A DNA stretch of 10,563 bases from DATDOO01 sp035293245 (GTDB taxonomy: Bacteria; Pseudomonadota; Gammaproteobacteria; Methylococcales; Methylococcaceae), in contig DATDOO010000054.1 of the NCBI GenBank assembly GCA_035293245.1, forward strand, positions 1 to 10,563. Direction: 5' to 3'. The position numbers and the translations under genes were made by a program. Numbering within the stretch: position 1 is the stretch's first letter; every line of letters begins with the position of its first letter. The notes below the pieces were generated by a model. The model was not told the origin of the DNA. It made no database searches and worked only from the letters and a program-made list of their open reading frames with translations. This document shows, piece by piece, positions 1 through 7,882 of this stretch.

Positions 1-2040
<2,040 letters not shown>

Positions 2041-2042
2041 CG

Positions 2043-2056
2043 GGAAAAATTTTTCC
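2043..2056. repeat. Perfect 14-bp A/T-core palindrome after lon stop
   Basis: GGAAAAATTTTTCC begins two bases after the lon stop codon. It is perfectly self-complementary with no loop, so it is a poor intrinsic terminator. It has no U-run separate from the arm itself. It could be a protein-binding site or a bent A-tract upstream of the hupB promoter (30 nt before the -35). Its function is unknown. Confidence 0.4.
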
Positions 2057-2086
2057 TGAAACGCGCGAAGCCAGGCGTGGCGCGGC

Positions 2087-2116
2087 TTGACAGCCCTTTT
2101 CCCTCGCTGCTATAAA
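2087..2116 (+). promoter_or_regulatory. Sigma-70 promoter of hupB-tRNA unit
   Basis: The -35 hexamer TTGACA (2087-2092) is a perfect consensus match. The -10 hexamer TATAAA (2111-2116) matches five of six consensus bases, with an 18-nt spacer. Transcription would start near 2123, leaving a leader of roughly 85 nt before hupB. A strong constitutive-type promoter fits an abundant nucleoid protein and stable RNAs. The promoter lies downstream of lon, so hupB can be transcribed independently of it. Confidence 0.88.
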
Positions 2117-2137
2117 ACCCACAGGATTCTTGTCCTT

Positions 2138-2167
2138 GCAGCGGCGGCGCTGCCGGGCGGATCCGGC
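2138..2167 (+). promoter_or_regulatory. Two overlapping hairpins in hupB leader
   Basis: Hairpin one pairs GCAGCG (2138-2143) with CGCTGC (2148-2153) around a 4-nt loop. Hairpin two pairs GCCGG (2152-2156) with CCGGC (2163-2167) around a 6-nt loop. They share bases 2152-2153, so their full forms exclude each other. They lie about 40 nt upstream of the hupB start. A role in translation or mRNA stability is inference only; short GC stems are common at this base composition. Confidence 0.3.
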
Positions 2168-2197
2168 GGAACATCAACAGAACACGATTCTCTATAC

Positions 2198-2204
2198 AGG
2201 GGGG
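2198..2204 (+). promoter_or_regulatory. Ribosome binding site of hupB
   Basis: AGGGGGG sits 4 nt before ATG at 2209. It fixes the start at this ATG rather than at the in-frame TTG directly before it (2206), which is too close to the site. The ATG start also gives the usual HU N-terminus MNKAELIDAV. Confidence 0.7.
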
Positions 2205-2208
2205 TTTG

Positions 2209-2481
2209 ATGAATAAAGCGGAACTTATTGACGCGGTCGCCAAGTCGGCCGGGATCACCAAGGCCGATGCCGGCCGCGCCGTGGACGGCGTGGTGGAAGC
2301 GATTACCGGGGCGTTGAAGGCGGGCGACGCGGTTTCGCTGGTCGGATTCGGCACCTTTGCCGTCAAGGAACGTGCAGCGCGGCAGGGCCGAAACCCACAG
2401 ACGGGTGCATCCATTACGATCAGTGCGGGCAAGATTCCATCCTTCAAGGCTGGGAAAATCCTGAAGGACGCTGTAAAATAA
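2209..2481 (+). CDS. hupB: DNA-binding protein HU, beta-type
   Basis: This is a small histone-like protein that binds and bends DNA as a dimer and helps organise the nucleoid. The 90-residue product begins MNKAELIDAVAKSAGITKAD and has the typical HU length. The family signature is complete: GFGTF (residues 46-50), a basic beta-arm with GRNPQTG carrying the intercalating proline, and the C-terminal FKAGKILKDAV. The position directly after lon supports hupB rather than hupA or an IHF subunit, as does the HU-type N-terminus. It has its own promoter (2087-2116) and a strong ribosome site. A tRNA gene begins 8 nt after its stop, with neither terminator nor promoter visible between, so the message probably continues into both tRNAs. 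Confidence 0.97.
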   Translation: MNKAELIDAVAKSAGITKADAGRAVDGVVEAITGALKAGDAVSLVGFGTFAVKERAARQGRNPQTGASITISAGKIPSFKAGKILKDAVK

Positions 2482-2489
2482 TTCGGCTG

Positions 2490-2565
2490 GGGTGCTTAGC
2501 TCAGCTGGGAGAGCATCGCCCTTACAAGGCGAGGGTCGTAGGTTCGATCCCTACAGCACCCACCA
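2490..2565 (+). tRNA. tRNA-Val (anticodon TAC)
   Basis: A full 76-nt cloverleaf. The acceptor stem pairs GGGTGCT (2490-2496) with AGCACCC (2555-2561), with discriminator A at 2562 and an encoded CCA at 2563-2565. The anticodon stem TCGCC/GGCGA (2516-2520 and 2528-2532) encloses the loop CTTACAA, with anticodon TAC at 2523-2525. The T-arm GGTTCGATCC is canonical. It closely resembles E. coli tRNA-Val(UAC). It starts 8 nt after hupB with no promoter of its own visible, so it is probably released from a hupB transcript by RNase processing. Confidence 0.98.
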
Positions 2566-2575
2566 TGCAGATTTC

Positions 2576-2652
2576 GGAGTGGTAGTTCAGTTGGTCAGAA
2601 TACCGGCCTGTCACGCCGGGGGTCGCGGGTTCGAGCCCCGTCCACTCCGCCA
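2576..2652 (+). tRNA. tRNA-Asp (anticodon GTC)
   Basis: A full 77-nt cloverleaf. The acceptor stem pairs GGAGTGG (2576-2582) with CCACTCC (2642-2648), with discriminator G at 2649, the identity base expected for Asp, and encoded CCA at 2650-2652. The anticodon stem CCGGC/GCCGG (2603-2607 and 2615-2619) encloses the loop CTGTCAC, with GTC at 2610-2612. It is separated from tRNA-Val by 10 nt and followed 10 nt later by the terminator stem. It is therefore the last member of the hupB-tRNA unit. Confidence 0.98.
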
Positions 2653-2662
2653 AATGCAAACA

Positions 2663-2691
2663 CCCCGCTGCCGTAAGGAGCGGGGTTTTTT
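2663..2691 (+). terminator. Intrinsic terminator of hupB-tRNA unit
   Basis: CCCCGCT (2663-2669) pairs perfectly with AGCGGGG (2679-2685) around a 9-nt loop, and a run of six T follows (2686-2691). This is a textbook rho-independent terminator. It ends the hupB-tRNA-Val-tRNA-Asp transcript and separates it from the ppiD operon. Confidence 0.93.
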
Positions 2692-2693
2692 AT

Positions 2694-2721
2694 GCGCGGC
2701 ATCTTTTCGGCGTTGCCGCGC
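2694..2721 (+). other. Hairpin-forming inverted repeat upstream of ppiD
   Basis: GCGCGGCA (2694-2701) is the exact complement of TGCCGCGC (2714-2721), with a 12-nt loop. No T-run follows, so it is not a second intrinsic terminator. It lies in the 113-nt gap before ppiD, which must hold the ppiD promoter if the preceding terminator is efficient. No near-consensus sigma-70 promoter was recognised in that gap. Function is unknown. Confidence 0.35.
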
Positions 2722-2804
2722 GGCGTGTCGCCCTGAGCGGGAAGGATTTACGCTGCATCCAGGGCCAATATCGATTCGAGAGCCTTTCAAGGGGTAGTCT
2801 GACA

Positions 2805-4682
2805 ATGTTGCAAACCATACGGGACAAGGCGCACGGCGTTCTGGCCTGGCTGATACTGGTATCCATCGCGGTGCCTTTCGCGTTGTGGGGAATTCAGAAT
2901 TACACCGACGGCGGTAAGGAACGGCCGGTCGCTACGGTGGGGGACCGGGAGTTTTTCGAGCGGGATGTGAACCGCGTCAGCGATCGGGATCTGTCGGGGT
3001 TGTCCGACCTGGACGACGAGCAGGTTCGCCAAGCCGCTCTGGAACGGTTGATCCGCGATGCGCTGATGTCCGAGGCGGTCGTCAAGCTCAAGCTCGGCGT
3101 GGGCGATGAGGAATTGCGCACCCTGGTGCAGTCGTTGCCCCCCTTCCAGACCGACGGTCGCTTCGACAAGGAAAAATACAAGCTTGCCTTGACCGCGCAA
3201 GGCATGAGCCCCCAGGGCTTCGCCGAACAGATGCGCACTTCGGTGCTTATGGACCAGTTCCAGCAGGGCGTGACGCACACCGGCTTCGCGACGACACGTT
3301 CGCTGGAGCAGTATTACCGCCTGAAAGATCAGCAGCGCGCCGTCGAATACGCCGTGATCCCCGTGGTCACCGACGGCGCGCCGGTCAGCGAGGAAGCGAT
3401 CCAGGAATACTACCTGCGCCATACGGCCGAGTTCCAGACCCCCGAACAGGTTGCGGTCGACTACGTGTCGCTGAAGCTGGAAGACGTGGCCCGGCGCGTG
3501 GTCGTGAGCGACGAGACGTTGCGCGCCTTTTACGAAGAACAGAAGGCGAATTTCACCAGCGAGGAAAAGCGCCGGATCAGCCATATCCTGGTCTCGGTCG
3601 CACCCAATGCCGGTGAGGACGCCTTCCGCCAGGCGCTGGAAAAGGCCGGCAAGATCCGCGACCGCCTCGCCAAGGAAGATTTCGCCGCCGTGGCCAAGGA
3701 AGTTTCCGAGGACAGCGAAACCGCCGCCAAGGGAGGGGATTTGGGCATCCTCGCCGCGGGACAGATGGAGAAAAATTTCGAGGAGGCCGCGCGGTCCCTG
3801 CAAAAGGCGGGAGATATTTCGCAGCCGGTGAAAACGCCCTTCGGTTACCACCTGATCAAGCTTGCCGAATTGCAGCCCGGTCAGGTCAAGACCTTCGGCG
3901 AGGTCAAGCCGGAGCTGACCGCGAATTACCAGCGCACCCAGGCGGAAAAGGAATTTTACGAGCTGGGTCAGCGCCTGAGCGAAGTCAGCTTTGAAAATCC
4001 CGATCAACTGGATTCGGCCGCGGCGGCGATCGGCGCCAAAGTGGAGAAGGCGGCTGCGTTTTCCCGCGCGCGCGGGGAAGGACTGGCCGCGCTGGCACCG
4101 TTCCGCGAGGCGGCTTTCAACCCGGAAGTGCTGGAGGGCAGGAACAGCGAACCGCTGGAATTGGCGCCGGATCATGTCGTGGTCTTGCGTGTCAGGGAGC
4201 GCATTCCCGCGGCGCAAAAACCGCTGGACGAGGTGCGGGTGAACATCGCCGCAACCCTGCGCGTCGATGCCGGGCGAATCGCAGCGAAAGAAAAGGCCAA
4301 AGCGGCGCTGGAAAGCGTTAATCAGGGCAAGCCCCTGGACGAACTGGCCAAGCAGCAGGGCTGGACGGTGCGCAAGGCCGCCAATCTGCGCCGCGAAAAT
4401 ACCGACGTACCCCGCGAGATCATCCAGGCGATCTTTCGCGCACCCCGGCCAGAGGCCGGTAAAACGGCGTGGCGGCTGATACCCCTGAATTCCCAGGAAC
4501 AGGCGATCGTCGGCCTCACCGGCGTCACCGACGGCGACATCAAGTCGGTGGATACGCAGGAACTGGAAAAGACCCGCGATTTCCTTTCCCGCGTGCAGGG
4601 ACAGGGGCAGTTCACCTCCTTGCTGGAGCAGTTGTGGCAGGACGGTGACGTGAATATCCTGGAAAAGAAAGACAAAAACTGA
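2805..4682 (+). CDS. ppiD: Periplasmic folding chaperone PpiD (SurA/parvulin family)
   Basis: PpiD is an inner-membrane-anchored periplasmic chaperone that sits near the Sec exit and helps newly exported proteins fold. The 625-residue product is almost the length of E. coli PpiD (623). It starts MLQTIRDKAHG, followed by one membrane helix (about residues 12-32, with LAWLILVSIAVPFALWG), giving a short cytoplasmic N-terminus and a large periplasmic part. A SurA-like N-terminal region follows. The parvulin (PpiC-type) domain spans roughly residues 255-350, from RRISHILVSV to FGYHLIKL. A long C-terminal chaperone region completes it. In E. coli the parvulin domain has little or no isomerase activity, so a chaperone role is safer than a catalytic one. 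AAGGGG (2789-2794) precedes the ATG by 10 nt. The transporter lipoprotein gene starts 27 nt after the stop, suggesting one operon. Confidence 0.95.
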   Translation: MLQTIRDKAHGVLAWLILVSIAVPFALWGIQNYTDGGKERPVATVGDREFFERDVNRVSDRDLSGLSDLDDEQVRQAALERLIRDALMSEAVVKLKLGVGDEELRTLVQSLPPFQTDGRFDKEKYKLALTAQGMSPQGFAEQMRTSVLMDQFQQGVTHTGFATTRSLEQYYRLKDQQRAVEYAVIPVVTDGAPVSEEAIQEYYLRHTAEFQTPEQVAVDYVSLKLEDVARRVVVSDETLRAFYEEQKANFTSEEKRRISHILVSVAPNAGEDAFRQALEKAGKIRDRLAKEDFAAVAKEVSEDSETAAKGGDLGILAAGQMEKNFEEAARSLQKAGDISQPVKTPFGYHLIKLAELQPGQVKTFGEVKPELTANYQRTQAEKEFYELGQRLSEVSFENPDQLDSAAAAIGAKVEKAAAFSRARGEGLAALAPFREAAFNPEVLEGRNSEPLELAPDHVVVLRVRERIPAAQKPLDEVRVNIAATLRVDAGRIAAKEKAKAALESVNQGKPLDELAKQQGWTVRKAANLRRENTDVPREIIQAIFRAPRPEAGKTAWRLIPLNSQEQAIVGLTGVTDGDIKSVDTQELEKTRDFLSRVQGQGQFTSLLEQLWQDGDVNILEKKDKN

Positions 4683-4699
4683 GCCGGTTTGCACCGATT

Positions 4700-4703
4700 G
4701 AGG
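4700..4703 (+). promoter_or_regulatory. Ribosome binding site choosing the binding-protein start
   Basis: GAGG lies 6 nt before ATG at 4710. The frame is open to an in-frame TTG at 4689, but that would place this site inside the gene and has no comparable site of its own. The ATG at 4710 is therefore the preferred start. Confidence 0.6.
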
Positions 4704-4709
4704 TGTGTG

Positions 4710-6908
4710 ATGGACGCCGCCCCTTTCGCCCCGCCGCAGTCTATCCGGCACGGCGCGCGGGGTGCATTCCGCGCTGCCGGCTTGGGGCTGGCCTTGTGCC
4801 TCGGGTTGGCCGCCTGTAGCGATCGTCCGGTCAATAGCCCTTATCCGGCGGACGACGAGGCGGCCAATACCCTGTATTCGTCCTTCACCGAGCAGCCCAA
4901 GCATCTGGACCCGGCGCTGTCCTACAGTTCCAACGAATACGCCCTGATCGGGCAGATCTACGAGCCGCCTCTCCAATACCATTACCTGAAGCGGCCCTAC
5001 CAGTTGATGCCGCAGACTTTGACCGCGCTTCCCCAGGTGACCTATCTGGATGGGGCGGCAAATCCCTTGCCCGGCGACGCGCCGGTCGGCGCCATCGCTT
5101 TCAGCGAGTACATGCTTGAATTGCGCGCGAGGATTCGTTATCAACCCCACCCCGCCTTTGCCCAAGCCGCCGACGGCTCCTACCGTTTCCATCGCCTGAG
5201 CGATGCGGAGTTGGCGCGCATCCATACCCTCGCCGACTTTGGCGAAACCGGCAGCCGCGAGCTGACCGCGGAAGATTACGCCTATCAGATCAAGCGTCTG
5301 GCGCATCCCCGTTTGCATTCGCCCATCGCCGAACTGATGAAGCATTACATCGTCGGCCTGGACGACTTGGCCGAGCGCCTCAAGCCCGAAGCGGAAAAAA
5401 GCGGATTCATCGACTTGCGCCCCTGGCAGTTGGAGGGCGTGCGAACCGTCGACGCCCATCGCCTGGTCATCCGCGTGCGCGGCAAGTACCCCCAGTTCCG
5501 CTTCTGGCTGGCGATGCCGTTCTTCGCGCCCATGCCCTGGGAGGCGGATGGCTTCTATTCCCAGCCGGGACTGGCGGACAAAAATATCACCCTGGACGTA
5601 TACCCCGTCGGCACGGGCGCCTACATGCTCACGGAGAACAACCCCAACCGGCGCATGCTGCTGGAGCGCAATCCCAACTTCCATGAGGAACGCTATCCGG
5701 CGGAAGGCGAGGCGGGCGACGGAGCGGCGGGCTTGCTCGCGGATGCCGGGAAACGTCTGCCGTTCATCGACCGGGTGCTGTTCACCCTGGAAAAGGAAAC
5801 CATTCCCTACTGGAACAAGTTCCTGCAGGGCTATTACGACGCTTCCGGGATTACCTCGGACAGCTTCGACCAGGCCGTCCAGTTCAGCCAGCGCGGCGAG
5901 GCGGAATTGACTGCCGCCCTGCGGGAAAAACGGATCGACCTGCAGACCTCCACCAGCGCGTCCATTTATTACATGGGCTTCAACATGCTGGACCCGGTGT
6001 TGGGCGGCTACGGCGAGGCGCAGCGCAAATTGCGCCGGGCGTTGGCCATCGCCGTGGATTACGAGGAATACATCGCCATTTTCCTCAACGGCCGCGGCAT
6101 CCCCGCGCAAGGCTTGTTGCCGCCGGGCTTGTTCGGTTATCGCGAAGGCGCAGGGGGTGTCAACCCGTATGTTTACGATTGGGTGGACGGCGTCGCCAAA
6201 CGCAAATCCCTCGACGAGGCCAGGCGCCTGCTGGCCGAGGCCGGCTATCCGGACGGCCGCGAGGCTGCGACCGGCAAGCCCCTGGTGCTATATCTGGACG
6301 CGGCGGGCGGCGGCGTGGACGACAAATCCCTGTTCAACTGGTACCGCAAGCAGTTCACCAAGCTGGGCATCCAGTTGGTGATCCGCGCCACCGACTACAA
6401 CCGCTTCCAGCAGAAGATGCGCGACGGCAACGCGCAGATTTTCACCTGGGGCTGGAACGCCGATTACCCCGATCCGGAAAACTTCTTCTTTTTGTTGCAC
6501 GGCGCCAACGCCAAGGTCGGCAAGGACGGGGAGAACGCCGCCAATTACCGGAATCCGGAGTTCGACGCCCTGTTCGAGAACATGCGCAACATGGACGACG
6601 GCCCGGAGCGCCAGCGGCTGATCGACGCCCTGCAGGAAATCGCCCGCCGCGATTCGCCCTGGCTGTTCGGCATCCATCCGCAGAATTTCACCCTGCATCA
6701 CCACTGGTACCGCAACCTCAAGCCCAACCAGATGGTGAACAACCAGCTCAAATACCTGCATATCGACGCCGGGTCGCGGGCAGCGGCGCGTGCGGCATGG
6801 AACCGGCCGGTACGCTGGCCCCTGGGCTTCTTGCTTGTATTTTTCGTTTTCCTGGTCGGCGTGGCCTGGAACCACTACCGGCACCGCGTCCAGGCCCAGG
6901 CGTCATGA
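4710..6908 (+). CDS. Peptide ABC transporter substrate-binding lipoprotein (SBP family 5)
   Basis: Probably binds peptides or peptide-like ligands in the periplasm and delivers them to the permeases encoded next. The 732-residue product has a basic N-terminus, a hydrophobic stretch and a lipobox LAAC (cysteine at residue 36, codon 4815-4817), which predicts a lipoprotein. Family 5 hallmarks are clear: the mature N-terminus with EQPKHLDPALSYSS and IGQIYEPPL, the segment RKLRRALAIAVDYEEYI (from residue 439), and GWNADYPDPENF (from residue 581). It is longer than E. coli DppA (535) or YejA (604), with several insertions. Unusually, residues about 704-722 form a very hydrophobic helix, followed by a short basic tail NHYRHRVQAQ, predicting a C-terminal membrane anchor. 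Its stop overlaps the next start (ATGA, 6905-6908). The ligand cannot be read from sequence; the yejA assignment is by operon position only. Confidence 0.9.
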   Translation: MDAAPFAPPQSIRHGARGAFRAAGLGLALCLGLAACSDRPVNSPYPADDEAANTLYSSFTEQPKHLDPALSYSSNEYALIGQIYEPPLQYHYLKRPYQLMPQTLTALPQVTYLDGAANPLPGDAPVGAIAFSEYMLELRARIRYQPHPAFAQAADGSYRFHRLSDAELARIHTLADFGETGSRELTAEDYAYQIKRLAHPRLHSPIAELMKHYIVGLDDLAERLKPEAEKSGFIDLRPWQLEGVRTVDAHRLVIRVRGKYPQFRFWLAMPFFAPMPWEADGFYSQPGLADKNITLDVYPVGTGAYMLTENNPNRRMLLERNPNFHEERYPAEGEAGDGAAGLLADAGKRLPFIDRVLFTLEKETIPYWNKFLQGYYDASGITSDSFDQAVQFSQRGEAELTAALREKRIDLQTSTSASIYYMGFNMLDPVLGGYGEAQRKLRRALAIAVDYEEYIAIFLNGRGIPAQGLLPPGLFGYREGAGGVNPYVYDWVDGVAKRKSLDEARRLLAEAGYPDGREAATGKPLVLYLDAAGGGVDDKSLFNWYRKQFTKLGIQLVIRATDYNRFQQKMRDGNAQIFTWGWNADYPDPENFFFLLHGANAKVGKDGENAANYRNPEFDALFENMRNMDDGPERQRLIDALQEIARRDSPWLFGIHPQNFTLHHHWYRNLKPNQMVNNQLKYLHIDAGSRAAARAAWNRPVRWPLGFLLVFFVFLVGVAWNHYRHRVQAQAS

Positions 6909-7882
6909 TCGCCTATCTCCTGCGCCGCCTGCTGTACGCCGTGCCCCTGCTGATCGGGGTGAACCTGCTGACCTTCGTGCTGTTCTTCGTGGTCAACAGT
7001 CCCGAGGACATGGCCCGGATGCATCTGGGCCAGAAGCACGTCACGACCGAGGCCATCGCCAAGTGGAAGCACGAGCGCGGCTACGACCTGCCGTTGTTCT
7101 GGAACGAGGGGCAAGCGGGGCTGGAGAAGCTGGAAAAGACCATATTTTTCGAAAAATCGGTCCGGCTGATGCGTTTCGACTTCGGCAGTTCGGACAGCGG
7201 GCGCGACATCGGCGCGGACATCGGCGAACGCCTGTGGCCGTCGCTGGCCATCTCCCTGCCGGCGCTGCTGGCGGGCCTTCTGACCAACGTCACCCTGGCG
7301 CTGGGGGTGGTGTTCCTCCGCCAGACGGCCCTGGAATTTACCGCCATGATCGGCTGCGTGGCGCTCATGTCGGTCTCGCCGCTGTTTTACATCATCGGCG
7401 GCCAGTTCCTGTTCGCCCGGCTGTTGCAACTGGTGCCGATTTCCGGCTGGGACGGCGGGACGGACAGCTTCCGCTTCCTGATCCTGCCGGTGGCCATCAG
7501 TGTGGTTTCCGGCATCGGCTCCGGAGTGCGCTGGTATCGCACCCTGTTCCTGGAGGAAGTGGAAAAGGACTATGTGCGCACCGCCCGCGCCAAGGGCCTG
7601 TCGGAAGCGCGGGTGCTGTTCGTCCACGTGCTGCGCAACGCGCTGATCCCCATCCTCACCGGCGTGGTGGTCGTCATCCCGCTGCTGTTCATGGGCAGCC
7701 TGTTGATGGAATCGTTCTTCGCCATTCCAGGGCTGGGCAGCTACACCATCGACGCCATAAGCCGCCAGGATTTTGCAGTCGTGCGCGCCATGGTCTATCT
7801 CGGCTCGGCACTGTACATCCTCGGCCTGCTGTTGACGGATATTTCCTACACACTGGTCGATCCGCGGGTGCGTCTGTCGTGA
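6905..7882 (+). CDS. Peptide ABC transporter permease, YejB/DppB/OppB type
   Basis: One of two inner-membrane subunits that form the peptide channel. The 325-residue product starts MIAYLLRRLLYAVPLLIGVN, the classic N-terminus of the OppB/DppB family, with a first membrane helix at about residues 9-31. A periplasmic segment (about 32-105) and further hydrophobic helices follow. The ATPase-docking EAA-type loop is intact: from Y223, with VRTARAKGLSE and then HVLRNALIPIL. It ends with the usual motif DPRVRLS. Length is close to E. coli DppB (339) and a little shorter than YejB (364). The ATG overlaps the upstream stop by 4 nt, with AGG at 6898-6900, so translation is probably coupled to the binding protein. 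The frame continues open upstream into the binding-protein gene, but the N-terminal motif fixes this start. Substrate is inferred from family only. Confidence 0.93.
   Translation: MIAYLLRRLLYAVPLLIGVNLLTFVLFFVVNSPEDMARMHLGQKHVTTEAIAKWKHERGYDLPLFWNEGQAGLEKLEKTIFFEKSVRLMRFDFGSSDSGRDIGADIGERLWPSLAISLPALLAGLLTNVTLALGVVFLRQTALEFTAMIGCVALMSVSPLFYIIGGQFLFARLLQLVPISGWDGGTDSFRFLILPVAISVVSGIGSGVRWYRTLFLEEVEKDYVRTARAKGLSEARVLFVHVLRNALIPILTGVVVVIPLLFMGSLLMESFFAIPGLGSYTIDAISRQDFAVVRAMVYLGSALYILGLLLTDISYTLVDPRVRLS

Noticed and set aside
2747..2774. Possible ppiD promoter or CpxR site around TTTAC
   Set aside because: Only three or four bases of each sigma-70 hexamer match, and no second GTAAA-type half-site lies at the required spacing.
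2492..2805. Small open frames on both strands over the tRNA genes and terminator
   Set aside because: They translate tRNA sequence; peptides such as GFEPRP and RGSNPRPP are well-known artefacts of tRNA genes.
2787..6110. Very long open frame on the minus strand (about 1100 codons) opposite ppiD and half of the binding-protein gene
   Set aside because: Both opposite-strand genes have clear families, lengths and motifs. The minus-strand translation shows no recognisable domain and is rich in Gln, Arg, Gly and His as expected of antisense frames in GC-rich DNA. Its length reflects codon bias.
6179..6904. Upstream open extension of the YejB-type permease frame
   Set aside because: It overlaps the well-supported 3' part of the binding-protein gene. 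The typical permease N-terminus begins at ATG 6905.
6790..7878. Upstream open extension of the YejE-type permease frame to an 817-residue product
   Set aside because: It would lie wholly over the YejB-type permease, and its translation there is low-complexity with no family motif. The 4-nt GTGA overlap gives the natural start.
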